From positions 391,882 to 455,881 of the forward strand of contig WJMO01000006.1 in NCBI GenBank assembly GCA_014727915.1: DNA of 64,000 nt, read 5' to 3'. The stretch's first letter is position 1. Each line of letters starts with the position of its first letter. A program made the position numbers and the translations under genes. The DNA comes from Candidatus Altarchaeales archaeon. Its GTDB lineage: Archaea; Altiarchaeota; Altiarchaeia; IMC4; SCGC-AAA252-I15. The notes beneath the pieces are model-generated. The model was not told the DNA's origin. It did not search any database and saw only the letters and a list, made by a program, of their open reading frames with translations. Positions 17,201-25,492 of the stretch are shown here, piece after piece.

Positions 17201-18067
17201 CCCTATAGGATGATGGAGAACACTTCATTGAGCCATGTGGGGGGGCATCCCAGCTACATGCCGCTAGTGTACATTACCGGCGCGGGAATATCAAAACTAG
17301 GCAGTAGCCTGGAGGAGTGGTCCTACCTCATGAGGTTGCTCTCCCTGGTCTGCGACTTGGGCGTGGCCTTTTTGATATTCAAGGCGGCAATGGGCAGGGG
17401 TAACCCGCTGCTGGGGTTGTTCGGAGCCGCATTCTGGTCGTTCAACAGGTTCTCTCTGATAGTCCTGAAAGACGGTCACTGGGACATAATAACCCTCTTC
17501 TTCCTTGTCTGGTCCATACATCTTATGGAGCGGCGTCCGAAGATCGCATGTCTGCTGCTGGGCGCGGCGATTTCCATAAAGCAGTTCCCGGTCGTGCTGG
17601 CTCCAGTCTACGTGCTCATGCTAAGGGAGAGGTTGGGTTTTGTCAAGTCTTCAGCGCTTGTTCTTGCAGTGCCGTTGCTGGTCTCCACACCATTCCTAAT
17701 GTGGAACTCAACAGCCTTCACAAAGGCAATAGGTCAGACTGCAGTGCGGCCTAACAGCGGGGTTAGCATGAGGTTCAGCGACAGCCCGCTGTTGGATTTC
17801 ACCGGCGATAGCGGTATGCTGTCAAGAGCGCCTCTGATCATATTGTATGCGATACTGTATGCCCTAGTTCACATGGGGTGGGTCCGCCCCTACTCTGCGG
17901 CTCTGATATCATTCACCCTCTTCCTCAGCTATAACCCGTACATATACGGAAGGTACTTCACATGGATTATGCCCTTCCTGCCCCTCACTTTGCTAGAGGT
18001 GTTCGAGCGAAAGACCTTAGCCTCGATAGAAGAGTGCGGGGGGAGACCGCCAGGAAAAAGGCCATGA
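14219..18067 (+). CDS. Giant membrane protein with two beta-sandwich + GT-C-like units
   Basis: A 1282-residue polytopic protein. Residues 1-145 carry a leading hydrophobic helix and a beta-rich ectodomain with Cys pairs; 150-520 hold about ten membrane helices with a YWGISDWDQF loop (Asp-rich first loop typical of GT-C/YfhO transferases); 520-740 form another soluble domain; a second cycle then starts with a helix (about 765), a Cys-containing beta-domain (about 790-930) and a second multi-helix block (950-1270) with YFSRDLSNGENPY and LKDGHWD. It probably transfers or polymerises sugars from a lipid carrier at the outer face of the membrane. The doubling may be a gene fusion. The substrate is unknown. 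Confidence 0.75.
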   Translation: MSFQRQLLVLVATLALLSAWAYTQSNSVDGIRWYYSEDSECGPGSDVSDGTFHDISVPFSLPKSKRSVCFAGIMEGVPADSLVVRVDDKVVRAYLNGEEVDTREARRGWRKISLDGGDRKAANTLVVKGQNIARNIDFEVGREQPHNIRWLVLGLTLAFIATSKELRKPWAMAAVIAVVVAAYMLPVIGRLGYWGISDWDQFYTFYQNARDTILGYGQIPFWNPYICGGNVHLAYPNTTFLSVFFLPVLLLGVPSGVMVSLFFYILAACLGCVLLSREMRLPPYSTLFFSITFALSGYFAHRMNQGHMPAMALAYIPFILWAYWKSQNEFRYAAAAGLFTALYVLEAHPFLITLMIMFLVAYPTAYSGIELAWFEINHRKRSRRRDIERVFKPLTTGIAVAVIAFLLVGFKALPTLHYAGDRPREVDDYGGADLMLLVEALASRPSEPKHPHRWGWHEYNVYIGGVAVLLSVYGMLKSLRQRRYAALLAVMLIMTLYSFNQSSPINLWSLFHNLPLFGSQHVPSRALGFVMFIFSVFAGLGMSRLERMSKHAALLVLAFTVFNLVSVNTCLLEGAFNQIPRIDYQESGVGFHHVKDVYNVYNLKSRSMYGYALAGVGVTNCYAHGGLNNRATPINAHDYRGEAYMEGGGTAEVVGFSPNRVDVRIESEADDILYLNMNHYPGWTANGRPAVERNGLVSAGVKAGVGVVEFSYTPPLFWEGVAATLAGVALALIVWKGLFRRVYESIKKMRYRLLPDRMHSWIKAVIIVLVLTFTLSIIQMIHKERAEEHAFVVEAVKHTSDSFDYWYKEGKAVKGWEDIELPYNEGDGYFRTYFTTNRKHVTLKLYADDCVEEVYYNGREQFYTRQCSRCEHCNSPLRVSFDVDGGMDSHVLAVKTRDRGGIQTYFYLEYEPEGSYWSSLALLSAAGAAAIFYLSRRIEDFRKSKPGYRKLLFLLMFCLLVFSAYMKYPLVSQPEVYDLRMIYYFSRDLSNGENPYRMMENTSLSHVGGHPSYMPLVYITGAGISKLGSSLEEWSYLMRLLSLVCDLGVAFLIFKAAMGRGNPLLGLFGAAFWSFNRFSLIVLKDGHWDIITLFFLVWSIHLMERRPKIACLLLGAAISIKQFPVVLAPVYVLMLRERLGFVKSSALVLAVPLLVSTPFLMWNSTAFTKAIGQTAVRPNSGVSMRFSDSPLLDFTGDSGMLSRAPLIILYAILYALVHMGWVRPYSAALISFTLFLSYNPYIYGRYFTWIMPFLPLTLLEVFERKTLASIEECGGRPPGKRP

Positions 18068-20273
18068 ATGAGATTGCATTTAGGAGATGCTGTGATAGTG
18101 GTTTAACGTAATTGAACTCCACGAGATGAGTTCCCGGCTCTATGAAAACCCCTGGGTACTCTGGAGTGACCCTGAGGGTGTCCTTTCTCACGCCGTCCAC
18201 TTCCACCCGCCAGTAAGGGTGGTATCTCATCTTGTATATTAGCAGGCCTGGCTCGTCGGCCTCCACCTTTATGAGCGCAGCGTGGATGGACCTCTTAACA
18301 ACCGTGGTTCTGCTGTTCCGATCTTGGGGGCTTCTCTCCTTTATGGCTCTTCTAACGGTGTTGTGGGGCTGTTCCGTGCCGTTGAAGACCTTGCCCTCGA
18401 AGGCAGCGACCAGTATTGGGTGGGGTTCCCTGTCGTATCGCATCAGATAGGAGTATCTGCTGGGGTCGACGGCCTGTCCGGTATATTCCACTATGAGGGG
18501 AATGTGGTCTCGGCGGCTGTTGTTCTTGTAGTAGTGCAACCACACTTCAGCTATCCTCCGCCATCCCTCCTCCGTGGATGACAGGAGTGCTGGCTGCTTG
18601 TGCGAGAGGAAAGCGTAGCTGAAATCCCCGTCATACCTGAATAGACTGTACTGTCGGTCTGAGTAGACTTTCGTTAGGTCGCCTTCCAGGTTGGGGGGAA
18701 CATCGTATATGGAGCTTGTCACAAGGTATCGTATGTTGAATATGTGGAATATGCTCTCATAGTTTGTTAGGTCTCCCCAGAACCGGGTGGAGTATATGCG
18801 CCTGAAGTAGGGCCGGTCGTACAGCCAGGGCTGGGAGAGGACGACGGGAGCCGACTTGACTCCAGTGTCCGTGTCTCCGTAGACCCTCCCGTCAAAGCCG
18901 TCCCGGTCCATCGCCTCCCCTATGTTCTTTAGGGAGTTAATCCAGTAGTCGATGGTCTCTACCTCCTTCTCGGAGGTGATGAGCCTCTCATTGTAGGGCG
19001 TGTACAGGACAGCCAGCAATATTAGGTAGGACATGGCATACCCGACTTTGCGGGATCCGAGGACTCTCTTTGAAACGTTGGGTATAGATGATAGTATCCA
19101 GTATAGCACGTTGGCTGATAGGGTTATGGAGAAGAACTCCAGAAGGTATATGGTGCGCTTAGGGTTCAGGAAGTCTGAGAAGGGCAGCAGTCTGAGCAGT
19201 GTTATGTCGTCTTTGCCCACGAAGAACAAGAAGGCTATGACCGCCCCGGTTGCGCAGAAGAGGCCGAAGCGCCGTCTGCTCGCTAGGGCGTATGCAAGCC
19301 CGAGGGAGGTCAGTGCTGTAAGCACTGGGAGCCTGCCCCGGCCCATGTTCTTGGGCCATCTGAGGTGTTTGTCCGCATCGAATCCGAAGTTGTCTGACAC
19401 GTCGAGAAGTTCTCCAGAGTAGAACGCTGAAAGCGCGGAATCGACGGAGAAGGAGGATTTGACCGCCTGCATCCTCAGGTTCCTAGGAGCGTATTGGATG
19501 TGCTCGGTGAGGGGGAGTATCCAGAACATGGACATGAGGAAGGTTAATGCCCCGGCTGTCAGGGCGTGTTTGACAGGCTTCATCAGATCCTTCCGCTTGA
19601 GCCCAGGGTATGCGAACAGCAGGTCCAGGAAGCCCACTATTATGAGGAAGTAGGCGTAGTATGGGTGCGCGAAGAATGTTACCGTGAACAGGAGCGAGGT
19701 CCTTCGGATTCCCTTTCCCTCCCTAACCGTCTCATGGAAGCTTCCCAATGCGAGGGGGAAGATGAACGCGCCCAGCACCTGTGAGGTCAGTCCAAGTACG
19801 AAATACGCTGTTGTGGTGTGGCCCCATCCAGATATGGGAAGTGCAGAGAGCAAGGCCGCTATGCCGCACATTATGGGTGGCATCTTAAACTTGTCCAGGG
19901 CATAGTAGACGCTCAGCGGATAGAGCGAGTATATGAGCACCACCATGAGGTTGTGTGCTGACAGCAGCGATATGGCGTCTAAAGACAGTATGTTCAATGC
20001 TGCGACTATGAGGTACATGAGGAACTGGTGGGCGTTGAACCAGGGATAGCCGGTCCCGTATGAGTGGACGAACCCGAATATCATATGCTCTTCCAGTATT
20101 AGCTTCCGCAGATAGTATGTGTGGGAGAAATGGTACTGGTCGTCGCCAGAATCGTTGACACCGTCTGCCAGCAGGGGAGATGTTATGTGCAGGTTGAACA
20201 TGACAGCTGAAGCCAGCAAAACCAGCGAAGCCAACCTCGCGTGCTTCTCCTTTTTAGGCAGTCTAAACCTCAT
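17985..20273 (-). CDS. Polytopic membrane protein, YfhO/GT-C-like
   Basis: A 762-residue protein with an N-terminal signal/anchor helix, a first extracellular loop NDSGDDQYHFSHTYYLR (acidic residues in the position of the GT-C catalytic loop), about a dozen membrane helices up to residue 415, and then a large extracytoplasmic domain ending in a beta-rich segment (YHPYWRVEVDG) like that of bacterial YfhO and a final helix. It is probably a glycosyltransferase or glycan-modifying membrane protein. Its 3' end overlaps that of the convergent giant gene by 83 bp. Its start is coupled (ATGA) to the secreted protein gene upstream. Confidence 0.75.
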   Translation of the reverse strand: MRFRLPKKEKHARLASLVLLASAVMFNLHITSPLLADGVNDSGDDQYHFSHTYYLRKLILEEHMIFGFVHSYGTGYPWFNAHQFLMYLIVAALNILSLDAISLLSAHNLMVVLIYSLYPLSVYYALDKFKMPPIMCGIAALLSALPISGWGHTTTAYFVLGLTSQVLGAFIFPLALGSFHETVREGKGIRRTSLLFTVTFFAHPYYAYFLIIVGFLDLLFAYPGLKRKDLMKPVKHALTAGALTFLMSMFWILPLTEHIQYAPRNLRMQAVKSSFSVDSALSAFYSGELLDVSDNFGFDADKHLRWPKNMGRGRLPVLTALTSLGLAYALASRRRFGLFCATGAVIAFLFFVGKDDITLLRLLPFSDFLNPKRTIYLLEFFSITLSANVLYWILSSIPNVSKRVLGSRKVGYAMSYLILLAVLYTPYNERLITSEKEVETIDYWINSLKNIGEAMDRDGFDGRVYGDTDTGVKSAPVVLSQPWLYDRPYFRRIYSTRFWGDLTNYESIFHIFNIRYLVTSSIYDVPPNLEGDLTKVYSDRQYSLFRYDGDFSYAFLSHKQPALLSSTEEGWRRIAEVWLHYYKNNSRRDHIPLIVEYTGQAVDPSRYSYLMRYDREPHPILVAAFEGKVFNGTEQPHNTVRRAIKERSPQDRNSRTTVVKRSIHAALIKVEADEPGLLIYKMRYHPYWRVEVDGVRKDTLRVTPEYPGVFIEPGTHLVEFNYVKPLSQHLLNAISFMAFFLAVSPRTLLSRLRSFARTPLAK

Positions 20274-21073
20274 TTCCTAAGTTTGAAATATGAATAGGCA
20301 CCTATGACAGAAAGCGACAGGGCGACCGCGAGAATTATATGGGAGTTGCTTGACTCGTTCTTTTTCACAACGACCCTGCCCTTGGTCAGGGTCGACTTGT
20401 AGACCCCGTCCTCAACGTAGTCGATAACCGCCAACACGCCAAAGTCCCCCGGCAAGGCCATGAAGTTGGAGACCGTGTACTCCACCTCCTTCTCGCTTCG
20501 GGGCTCTACCTCAACCTCCCTCAGATCATCGTCCAATGACAGGCTGTGGGGGACCACAACCCTGACGTCAACGTTGTGGGGTATGTCATCAGCGTTCTTC
20601 AGCTTTAGAGTAAGCTTGGCTGATCCGTCGGTGGGCAATTCAGCGGATGACATCTCGGCGAAGACCATCGACACTGACCTCTCTTCCACCATCATGGCAG
20701 ACTCGAATATCATGTAGATGGGATAGTTGTTATTGTCGTGGAATTGCAGCATGAATATGAGGGGGTAGACTCCAGGCTCGGCCTGAGGGTCCAATGATAC
20801 GTTGAGGACCTTGCTGATTGGCTTGTCTGGTTTTATCACGTCGAAGTATAAGGGCTCAGAGTCCAGCTCGTCCGGGAACACCAGAGACGCCTGGCCGTTG
20901 TATGCTATCTCATCCCCTGTGTTAGTTAGCTCGACGGACATTTTAGCCTCGGTTGTGCCGTGGAACTGCAGGGGCTGAATCCGCATGGTCATGGTGAAGC
21001 CGGCGGAAACGCACTGTATGGAAGCTAGAACTAGAAAAGCGGCCAAAGCCAGGACAGTGCGCCTTGAGCTCAT
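20270..21073 (-). CDS. Secreted, membrane-anchored beta-sandwich protein
   Basis: 267 residues from ATG 21073, chosen because it precedes a clear signal peptide (MSSRRTVLALAAFLVLASIQCVSA); longer frames run into trpS. The mature part contains two Ig-like/COG1361-like beta domains (about 30-135 and 140-235; LKLKNADDIPHNVDVRVVVP is typical), followed by one C-terminal membrane helix and a short basic tail. Such proteins are surface-exposed and often accompany envelope glycan machinery. It is coupled to the YfhO-like gene by ATGA and probably works with it. Confidence 0.75.
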   Translation of the reverse strand: MSSRRTVLALAAFLVLASIQCVSAGFTMTMRIQPLQFHGTTEAKMSVELTNTGDEIAYNGQASLVFPDELDSEPLYFDVIKPDKPISKVLNVSLDPQAEPGVYPLIFMLQFHDNNNYPIYMIFESAMMVEERSVSMVFAEMSSAELPTDGSAKLTLKLKNADDIPHNVDVRVVVPHSLSLDDDLREVEVEPRSEKEVEYTVSNFMALPGDFGVLAVIDYVEDGVYKSTLTKGRVVVKKNESSNSHIILAVALSLSVIGAYSYFKLRK

Positions 21074-21107
21074 GTTCAAATATATAGAGGGCCTGCAATA
21101 AAAGGGT

Positions 21108-22208
21108 TTAGAGGAGTTTCTCGGCCTTTTTCCTGGCGGAGGGCAGTTTTTTCTGGTGTTTGAGCAGGAACCGTTCAAGTAGTTCAGCGCATATGCCCTT
21201 GCACTCCCCGCATAGCAGCTTACCCTCCCTGCACTCATGGTATACCCTGCTAAGCTCAAGGTCGTCGTCCATGAGATGATATAGGAGCAGCTCGTATACC
21301 ATGCATTTCTCCGGCTCTCCTCCGCGTTCTTTCTGGTCTTCCACGGTGGTACGCCCGCCGGTCATGGCGGACATTATCTTCTTCCTTGCGGACTTGGGTT
21401 CCTCGCTCAAGGCGACATAACTCTTCGGGTCGGAGGAGCTCATCTTACCTCCTTGTAGTCCGCTCATGAACTTATGGTAGGTTGCGGACGGGGGGATGCA
21501 CTTCATGTCCCTTCCGCTGTCGCGTTTCGCGTTCAACCGGGAGGCGATGTCCCTTGTTAGCCTGATGTGGGGGTCCTGGTCGGCGCCCACGGGGACCACG
21601 ACAGGCTTCGGACCGCCGAAGAGTTCAAGTTGGGGGTGCAGTATGTCCGCGACCTGGGAGAGGACGGACACCAGCTTGCCCGTGGTCATATCCCCATATA
21701 TCGACTGGAGCTCGTTCAACGTCACCCTCTTGGATGAGATGTCCCGGAGCTTGTAGTATTCTGGCACGTAGTCGCTCTGGAACCAGAAGCGCATGCCCCT
21801 CTTCTTCAAGCCCAGAGCGAAATAGTTGGACAGGTACTCTGTCAAAGCGGTCTTCCTGGCGTCCTCGAAGGAAACGTCGCGCATTAGATAGCTCTCCATG
21901 TCGGCGGCGCATATGTAGGTCTCAGCTCCCATCTGCTGGAACCAGATTATCTCGTCAGCGACCATCTTATGCCCCATGTGGAACCTTCCTGACGGCATCA
22001 GCCCGGTCATCATGGCAAAGGGCTTGCCCTTGTCCAACGCCTCGACTATCTTCCCGAAGTCGCGGTGGCCGAATATTATCCCCCTACGGATGTACCTGAA
22101 GCTGTCGAACCTCTGCCTGAAGGCCTCGAAGGATTCCATCCCGAAATCCTCGATGAGCTTGCCGTAGTCTTTTATCTCGCCGACGCTCCAGGGGTCAAAG
22201 TCCTTCAT
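21108..22208 (-). CDS. trpS: Tryptophanyl-tRNA synthetase
   Basis: Charges tRNA-Trp. The 366-residue class Ic synthetase has GRFHMGH as its HIGH motif (about 74), GADQDPHIRLTRD in the tryptophan/ATP pocket (about 211), and GKMSSS as its KMSKS loop (about 256). The archaeal/eukaryotic-type N-terminus (DPWSVGEIKDYGKLIEDFG) is distinct from bacterial TrpRS. A CGECKGIC Cys cluster near the C-terminus is seen in archaeal TrpRS. Its start overlaps the stop of the upstream MazG-like gene (ATGA). Confidence 0.96.
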   Translation of the reverse strand: MKDFDPWSVGEIKDYGKLIEDFGMESFEAFRQRFDSFRYIRRGIIFGHRDFGKIVEALDKGKPFAMMTGLMPSGRFHMGHKMVADEIIWFQQMGAETYICAADMESYLMRDVSFEDARKTALTEYLSNYFALGLKKRGMRFWFQSDYVPEYYKLRDISSKRVTLNELQSIYGDMTTGKLVSVLSQVADILHPQLELFGGPKPVVVPVGADQDPHIRLTRDIASRLNAKRDSGRDMKCIPPSATYHKFMSGLQGGKMSSSDPKSYVALSEEPKSARKKIMSAMTGGRTTVEDQKERGGEPEKCMVYELLLYHLMDDDLELSRVYHECREGKLLCGECKGICAELLERFLLKHQKKLPSARKKAEKLL

Positions 22209-22489
22209 TTTTTCTCATATCTCTCTTCAAGCCTATTCCAGCCCTCGTCCAGGTCCAAACCCAGCAGGTTGCCTAGCTTGAAGGTAAGGTAGATGAGGTC
22301 CGATATCTCGTCGTTTACCTCCTCCCCGTCGAATGTTTCTTTCCTATATCCTGTCTTCCTAAGTATGTTCCGTGATATCTCTCCCAGCTCCTCCTGCATG
22401 TGGAGGAGCGTATGCTCTGGAACGTCCCCCGCCCATCCGAAGCGCCTGTCAAATTCCCTCACCTGCTCTTGCAGTTCATATAAGCCCAT
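22205..22489 (-). CDS. MazG-like nucleotide pyrophosphohydrolase
   Basis: 94 residues from ATG 22489 (upstream in-frame codons lie inside divergent truD). An all-alpha NTP-PPase fold with the metal-binding pattern EELGEISR (about 30-37) and NDEISDLIYL (about 60-69), i.e. ExxxE followed by ExxD. Such proteins hydrolyse noncanonical or excess nucleoside triphosphates. Its coupling to trpS is positional; no shared pathway is obvious. Confidence 0.8.
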   Translation of the reverse strand: MGLYELQEQVREFDRRFGWAGDVPEHTLLHMQEELGEISRNILRKTGYRKETFDGEEVNDEISDLIYLTFKLGNLLGLDLDEGWNRLEERYEKK

Positions 22490-22504
22490 GCAAAATATAA
22501 TGTG

Positions 22505-23665
22505 ATGTCCACAATAAAACCTCCGCCGGAGGAGGTATACGTCGGTTTGGAGGAGTACAAAAGTAGTTGCGAGGGAATCGGCGGGACCTTGAAACGGGAA
22601 CCGGGGGATTTCATCGTCCGTGAGATAACAGAGGAGGATAAGGTCCTGGAGCTGGACTCGGACGTGAGCGGGGACATGCTCCCAGGCGACTACACCCACT
22701 TCACACTGGTAAAGGAGAACTGGGACACAATGAGGGCCGTGAAGGAGATCTCAAAGGCGCTTGGTGTGAGCAGGAAACGGCTGGCCTTCGCAGGAACGAA
22801 GGACAGGAGGGCGGTTACCGCCCAGAGGATAAGCGCCTACAAGGTGCCGGTTGAAAAGCTCCGAGGGATAAGGATAAAGGACCTGACCCTGAAGGATTTC
22901 GGCTACAGCGACGAGAGCCTCGGGCTGGGCTCGTTGAGGGGAAACAGGTTCACGGTAAAGGTCAGGGGAGTATGCAGTGGAGCGGATGAGAGGATAGGGA
23001 AGATTGCAGGGGAGATATCCTCCGGGTTCCCCAACTACTATGGGAGGCAGAGGTTCGGAGAGGCGAGGCCCATAACACACGAGGTCGGATCTTTCATACT
23101 GAAGGGGGACCTGGAGTCAGCGGTAATGACATACCTTGCCAAATCATTCCCGGGGGAGGATGAAGGCGTGAGAGCCCTCAGAGAGGAACTATGGCGTAGC
23201 CGGGACTTCCAGGCCGCGTTGAACAGTTTCCCAGCTAGTATGGGATACGAGAAGGCGATTCTGAACCACCTGATACAATATGAAGAAGACTACGAGGGGG
23301 CCTTGAAGGCCCTGCCCAAGAGCCTGCAGAGGATGTTCGTCCACGCCTACCAGAGCTACCTGTTCAACCGGGCCCTAAGCCGGTGCATCCGGGAGAGCTA
23401 TACAGTGGAGAAGCTGCCGTTGGTGGGGTTTGAAGTAGGGGCGGACGATATCTCTGCGGGCATAATGGAGGCGGACGGGATAGAACAGGCCGACTTCGAG
23501 GTTGATGGCATGCGGGACCTGAAGAGCAGGGGGGAGTATAGGCTGTGCTTCGAAGCTGCCAAGGGTATCGAATGGAGGGTGGACGGGGACGATGCTGTAT
23601 TCAGCTTCAGCCTCTCCAAGGGATCCTATGCCACCGTGGTAATCCGGGAGTTCACAAAGAACTGA
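22505..23665 (+). CDS. truD: tRNA pseudouridine synthase D
   Basis: TruD isomerises a uridine in tRNA (U13 in E. coli; archaeal members also act at U35). The 386-residue protein has the GTKDRRAVTAQ motif containing the catalytic Asp (about residue 98), NYYGRQRFGEARP (about 178), and an inserted TRUD domain, then FVHAYQSYLFNRALSR. The ATG at 22505 follows an in-frame GTG by one codon; ATG is preferred. It is divergent from the MazG-trpS pair with a 15-bp gap. Confidence 0.95.
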   Translation: MSTIKPPPEEVYVGLEEYKSSCEGIGGTLKREPGDFIVREITEEDKVLELDSDVSGDMLPGDYTHFTLVKENWDTMRAVKEISKALGVSRKRLAFAGTKDRRAVTAQRISAYKVPVEKLRGIRIKDLTLKDFGYSDESLGLGSLRGNRFTVKVRGVCSGADERIGKIAGEISSGFPNYYGRQRFGEARPITHEVGSFILKGDLESAVMTYLAKSFPGEDEGVRALREELWRSRDFQAALNSFPASMGYEKAILNHLIQYEEDYEGALKALPKSLQRMFVHAYQSYLFNRALSRCIRESYTVEKLPLVGFEVGADDISAGIMEADGIEQADFEVDGMRDLKSRGEYRLCFEAAKGIEWRVDGDDAVFSFSLSKGSYATVVIREFTKN

Positions 23666-23915
23666 AAAACAGCATATAAACCTGTGAGTCCATACCCGAG
23701 AAAAACATATTCACCAAAGGTTGATACTGGTCAAACATGCGAAAACGAGCATGTAACCCCATCGTTAGTACGATATTCAAATGATTTAGACAGTATAGGA
23801 GTGGGTGCTGCCAAACGTCGGGTTTGTATTTCGGGAGCACAGCAACACCCTGATATTACCGCATAATAACTGGTGAAATCTATCGGGATTAAATACGCAC
23901 ACTGGGATTATTTAA
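23666..23915. other. Gene-free stretch downstream of truD
   Basis: Part of a 400-bp region (23666-24065) without a convincing gene. The short frames here lack coding-like composition, and I see no tRNA, CRISPR repeat or C/D box arrangement. An AT-rich ATTAAATAC at about 23889-23897 could be a TATA box for the structured segment that follows. Confidence 0.5.
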
Positions 23916-24016
23916 TTGAGGTTGGGGTAAAAGGTTGAGGATGAGTTTCTTTCTCACCCCCCTAGATGAGAAGGACACCGTTTAACAAAAGGACACCTCC
24001 CAAAAAAACCCCAACC
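23916..24016 (+). ncRNA. Candidate structured RNA between truD and the MATE gene
   Basis: A perfect 9-bp long-range pair, GGTTGGGGT (23920-23928) with ACCCCAACC (24008-24016), encloses an inner hairpin TTCTCA/TGAGAA (23951-23956 and 23967-23972, loop mainly C) and two copies of AGGACACC. A TATA-like ATTAAATAC lies about 27 nt before the first arm. It may be a small RNA, a truD terminator structure or chance. No known RNA family is recognised. Confidence 0.35.
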
Positions 24017-24030
24017 CCCCCCATTCTAAT

Positions 24031-24040
24031 GCTGTTATTT
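24031..24040 (+). promoter_or_regulatory. TATA-like box of the MATE gene
   Basis: TTATTTATCC lies about 26-35 nt before the ATG at 24066, the spacing seen for leaderless archaeal genes elsewhere in this window. Confidence 0.45.
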
Positions 24041-24065
24041 ATCCAATGTTTCGTATTCCTATGGT

Positions 24066-25433
24066 ATGGGTAAGGACCTGACCGAAGGCAACATCTCAAG
24101 GACCATAATAGAGACTTCCGTGCCTTTGATGGTCGCTTTTGTCTTGCAAAGCGCATTCAACATAGCGGATGCCTTTTTCGTGGGTAAGATAAGCGCTGAA
24201 GCCCTTGCCGCGGTCAGCATAAGCTTCCCCGTGGTATTCCTCATAATCGCCCTTGGAACCGGTATAGGGGCTGGCACCACCTCCGTGGTAGCCAGATACA
24301 TAGGGGCAAAAGACTACGACAACGCGGATAACGCGGCTGAACACGCCCTTATATCCTCTGGTTTTGTGGGTTTGGGGCTTGGCATAGCAGGTTTCCTGAT
24401 TTCACCGTACCTGTTCGACATAATAGGCGCGGAAGGCAGCCTTAAGGCTCTCGCGCTCGAGTACATAAACATACTGTTGTTCTTCACGGTCTTCATGATG
24501 TTCGCCTTCGTCGGGAATAGCATACTCAGGGGTGAGGGGGACATGAAGACGCCCATGAAGATAATGGGTTTGTCCTCCATACTAAACATAGTGTTCGACC
24601 CGTTCTTCATCTTCCCTGGCGGCTATCATCTGCCCTTCGGCCTGGTTCTTCCGTTCGGTTTGGGCCTGGGAGTCCGGGGGGCTGCCATCGCCACGCTCAC
24701 CGCCCGGGGAATCGGGATGTCATGGCTCACATGGCACATACTGACAGGCAGATCCTGGGTAAAACTGGACTTCAGGCACTTCAGATACGATTTCAGCCAC
24801 GTTAAGAACATATTCTTCGTGGGGGTGCCGGCTTCATTGATAAACGTCACCATGAGCGTTGGCATGTTCCTGTGGACTGTCATAGTCGGGATGCACGGTA
24901 CGGCTGCGTTGGCGGCCTACGGCATCGGTTTCAGGTTGGACACTGTCGCGTTGCTGCCTGCCATGGGAGTATCGGTCGCGGTTATAAGCATAGTAGGCCA
25001 GAACATCGGGGCCGGTAAGCTTGGCCGCGCGAGGCAGGCAACCTACAAGGCAGGGATGATGGCTTCAGGTTTCATGGTCTTTATAGGGATATTGTTCAAC
25101 CTTTTCTCTGTGCAGATAATATCTGCTTTCAACACCGACCCCGAGGTGGTGGGTTATGGCGTTTCTTTTCTGCGCATAATACCCTGGAGCTATATCTTCG
25201 TGGGGTTGGCCATGTGCATATCCTCCGCCTTCGTGGGTTCCGGCCAGGCATTGCTGGCTCTGCTCATAACCATCATGAGGATCATCGTGTTCTCTGTTCC
25301 CCTGGCCTACCTGATATCCCTGGCCTATGGCGTCAGCGGCATTTGGATGGGCATAGCCGCTGGATCCATACTGGGGTCCCTATTCGCGCTTTTGCTGTTC
25401 AAGAGATGCTGCACACTCAAATATACAGCCTAA
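24066..25433 (+). CDS. MATE family multidrug/metabolite exporter
   Basis: A 455-residue inner-membrane antiporter with twelve predicted helices in two pseudo-symmetric halves. Family signatures include VAFVLQSAFNIADAFFVGKIS in the first half and the matching VPASLINVTMSVGMFLWTVIV in the second, each followed by an AALAA(V/Y)SI(G)F-type stretch. It exports cationic compounds using Na+ or H+ gradients in characterised members; the substrate here is unknown. Monocistronic, between the truD spacer and cdc48. Confidence 0.92.
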   Translation: MGKDLTEGNISRTIIETSVPLMVAFVLQSAFNIADAFFVGKISAEALAAVSISFPVVFLIIALGTGIGAGTTSVVARYIGAKDYDNADNAAEHALISSGFVGLGLGIAGFLISPYLFDIIGAEGSLKALALEYINILLFFTVFMMFAFVGNSILRGEGDMKTPMKIMGLSSILNIVFDPFFIFPGGYHLPFGLVLPFGLGLGVRGAAIATLTARGIGMSWLTWHILTGRSWVKLDFRHFRYDFSHVKNIFFVGVPASLINVTMSVGMFLWTVIVGMHGTAALAAYGIGFRLDTVALLPAMGVSVAVISIVGQNIGAGKLGRARQATYKAGMMASGFMVFIGILFNLFSVQIISAFNTDPEVVGYGVSFLRIIPWSYIFVGLAMCISSAFVGSGQALLALLITIMRIIVFSVPLAYLISLAYGVSGIWMGIAAGSILGSLFALLLFKRCCTLKYTA

Positions 25434-25451
25434 CCCATGGGTAATCACAAG

Positions 25452-25460
25452 GTATTTAAA
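25452..25460 (+). promoter_or_regulatory. TATA-like box of the cdc48 gene
   Basis: GTATTTAAA lies about 33-41 nt before the ATG at 25493; a second AT-rich CTATATAT lies nearer the start. A short leader with GGAT before the ATG is possible. Confidence 0.4.
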
Positions 25461-25492
25461 GGTGTTGTGTTCTATATATCTACCAATCTAGG

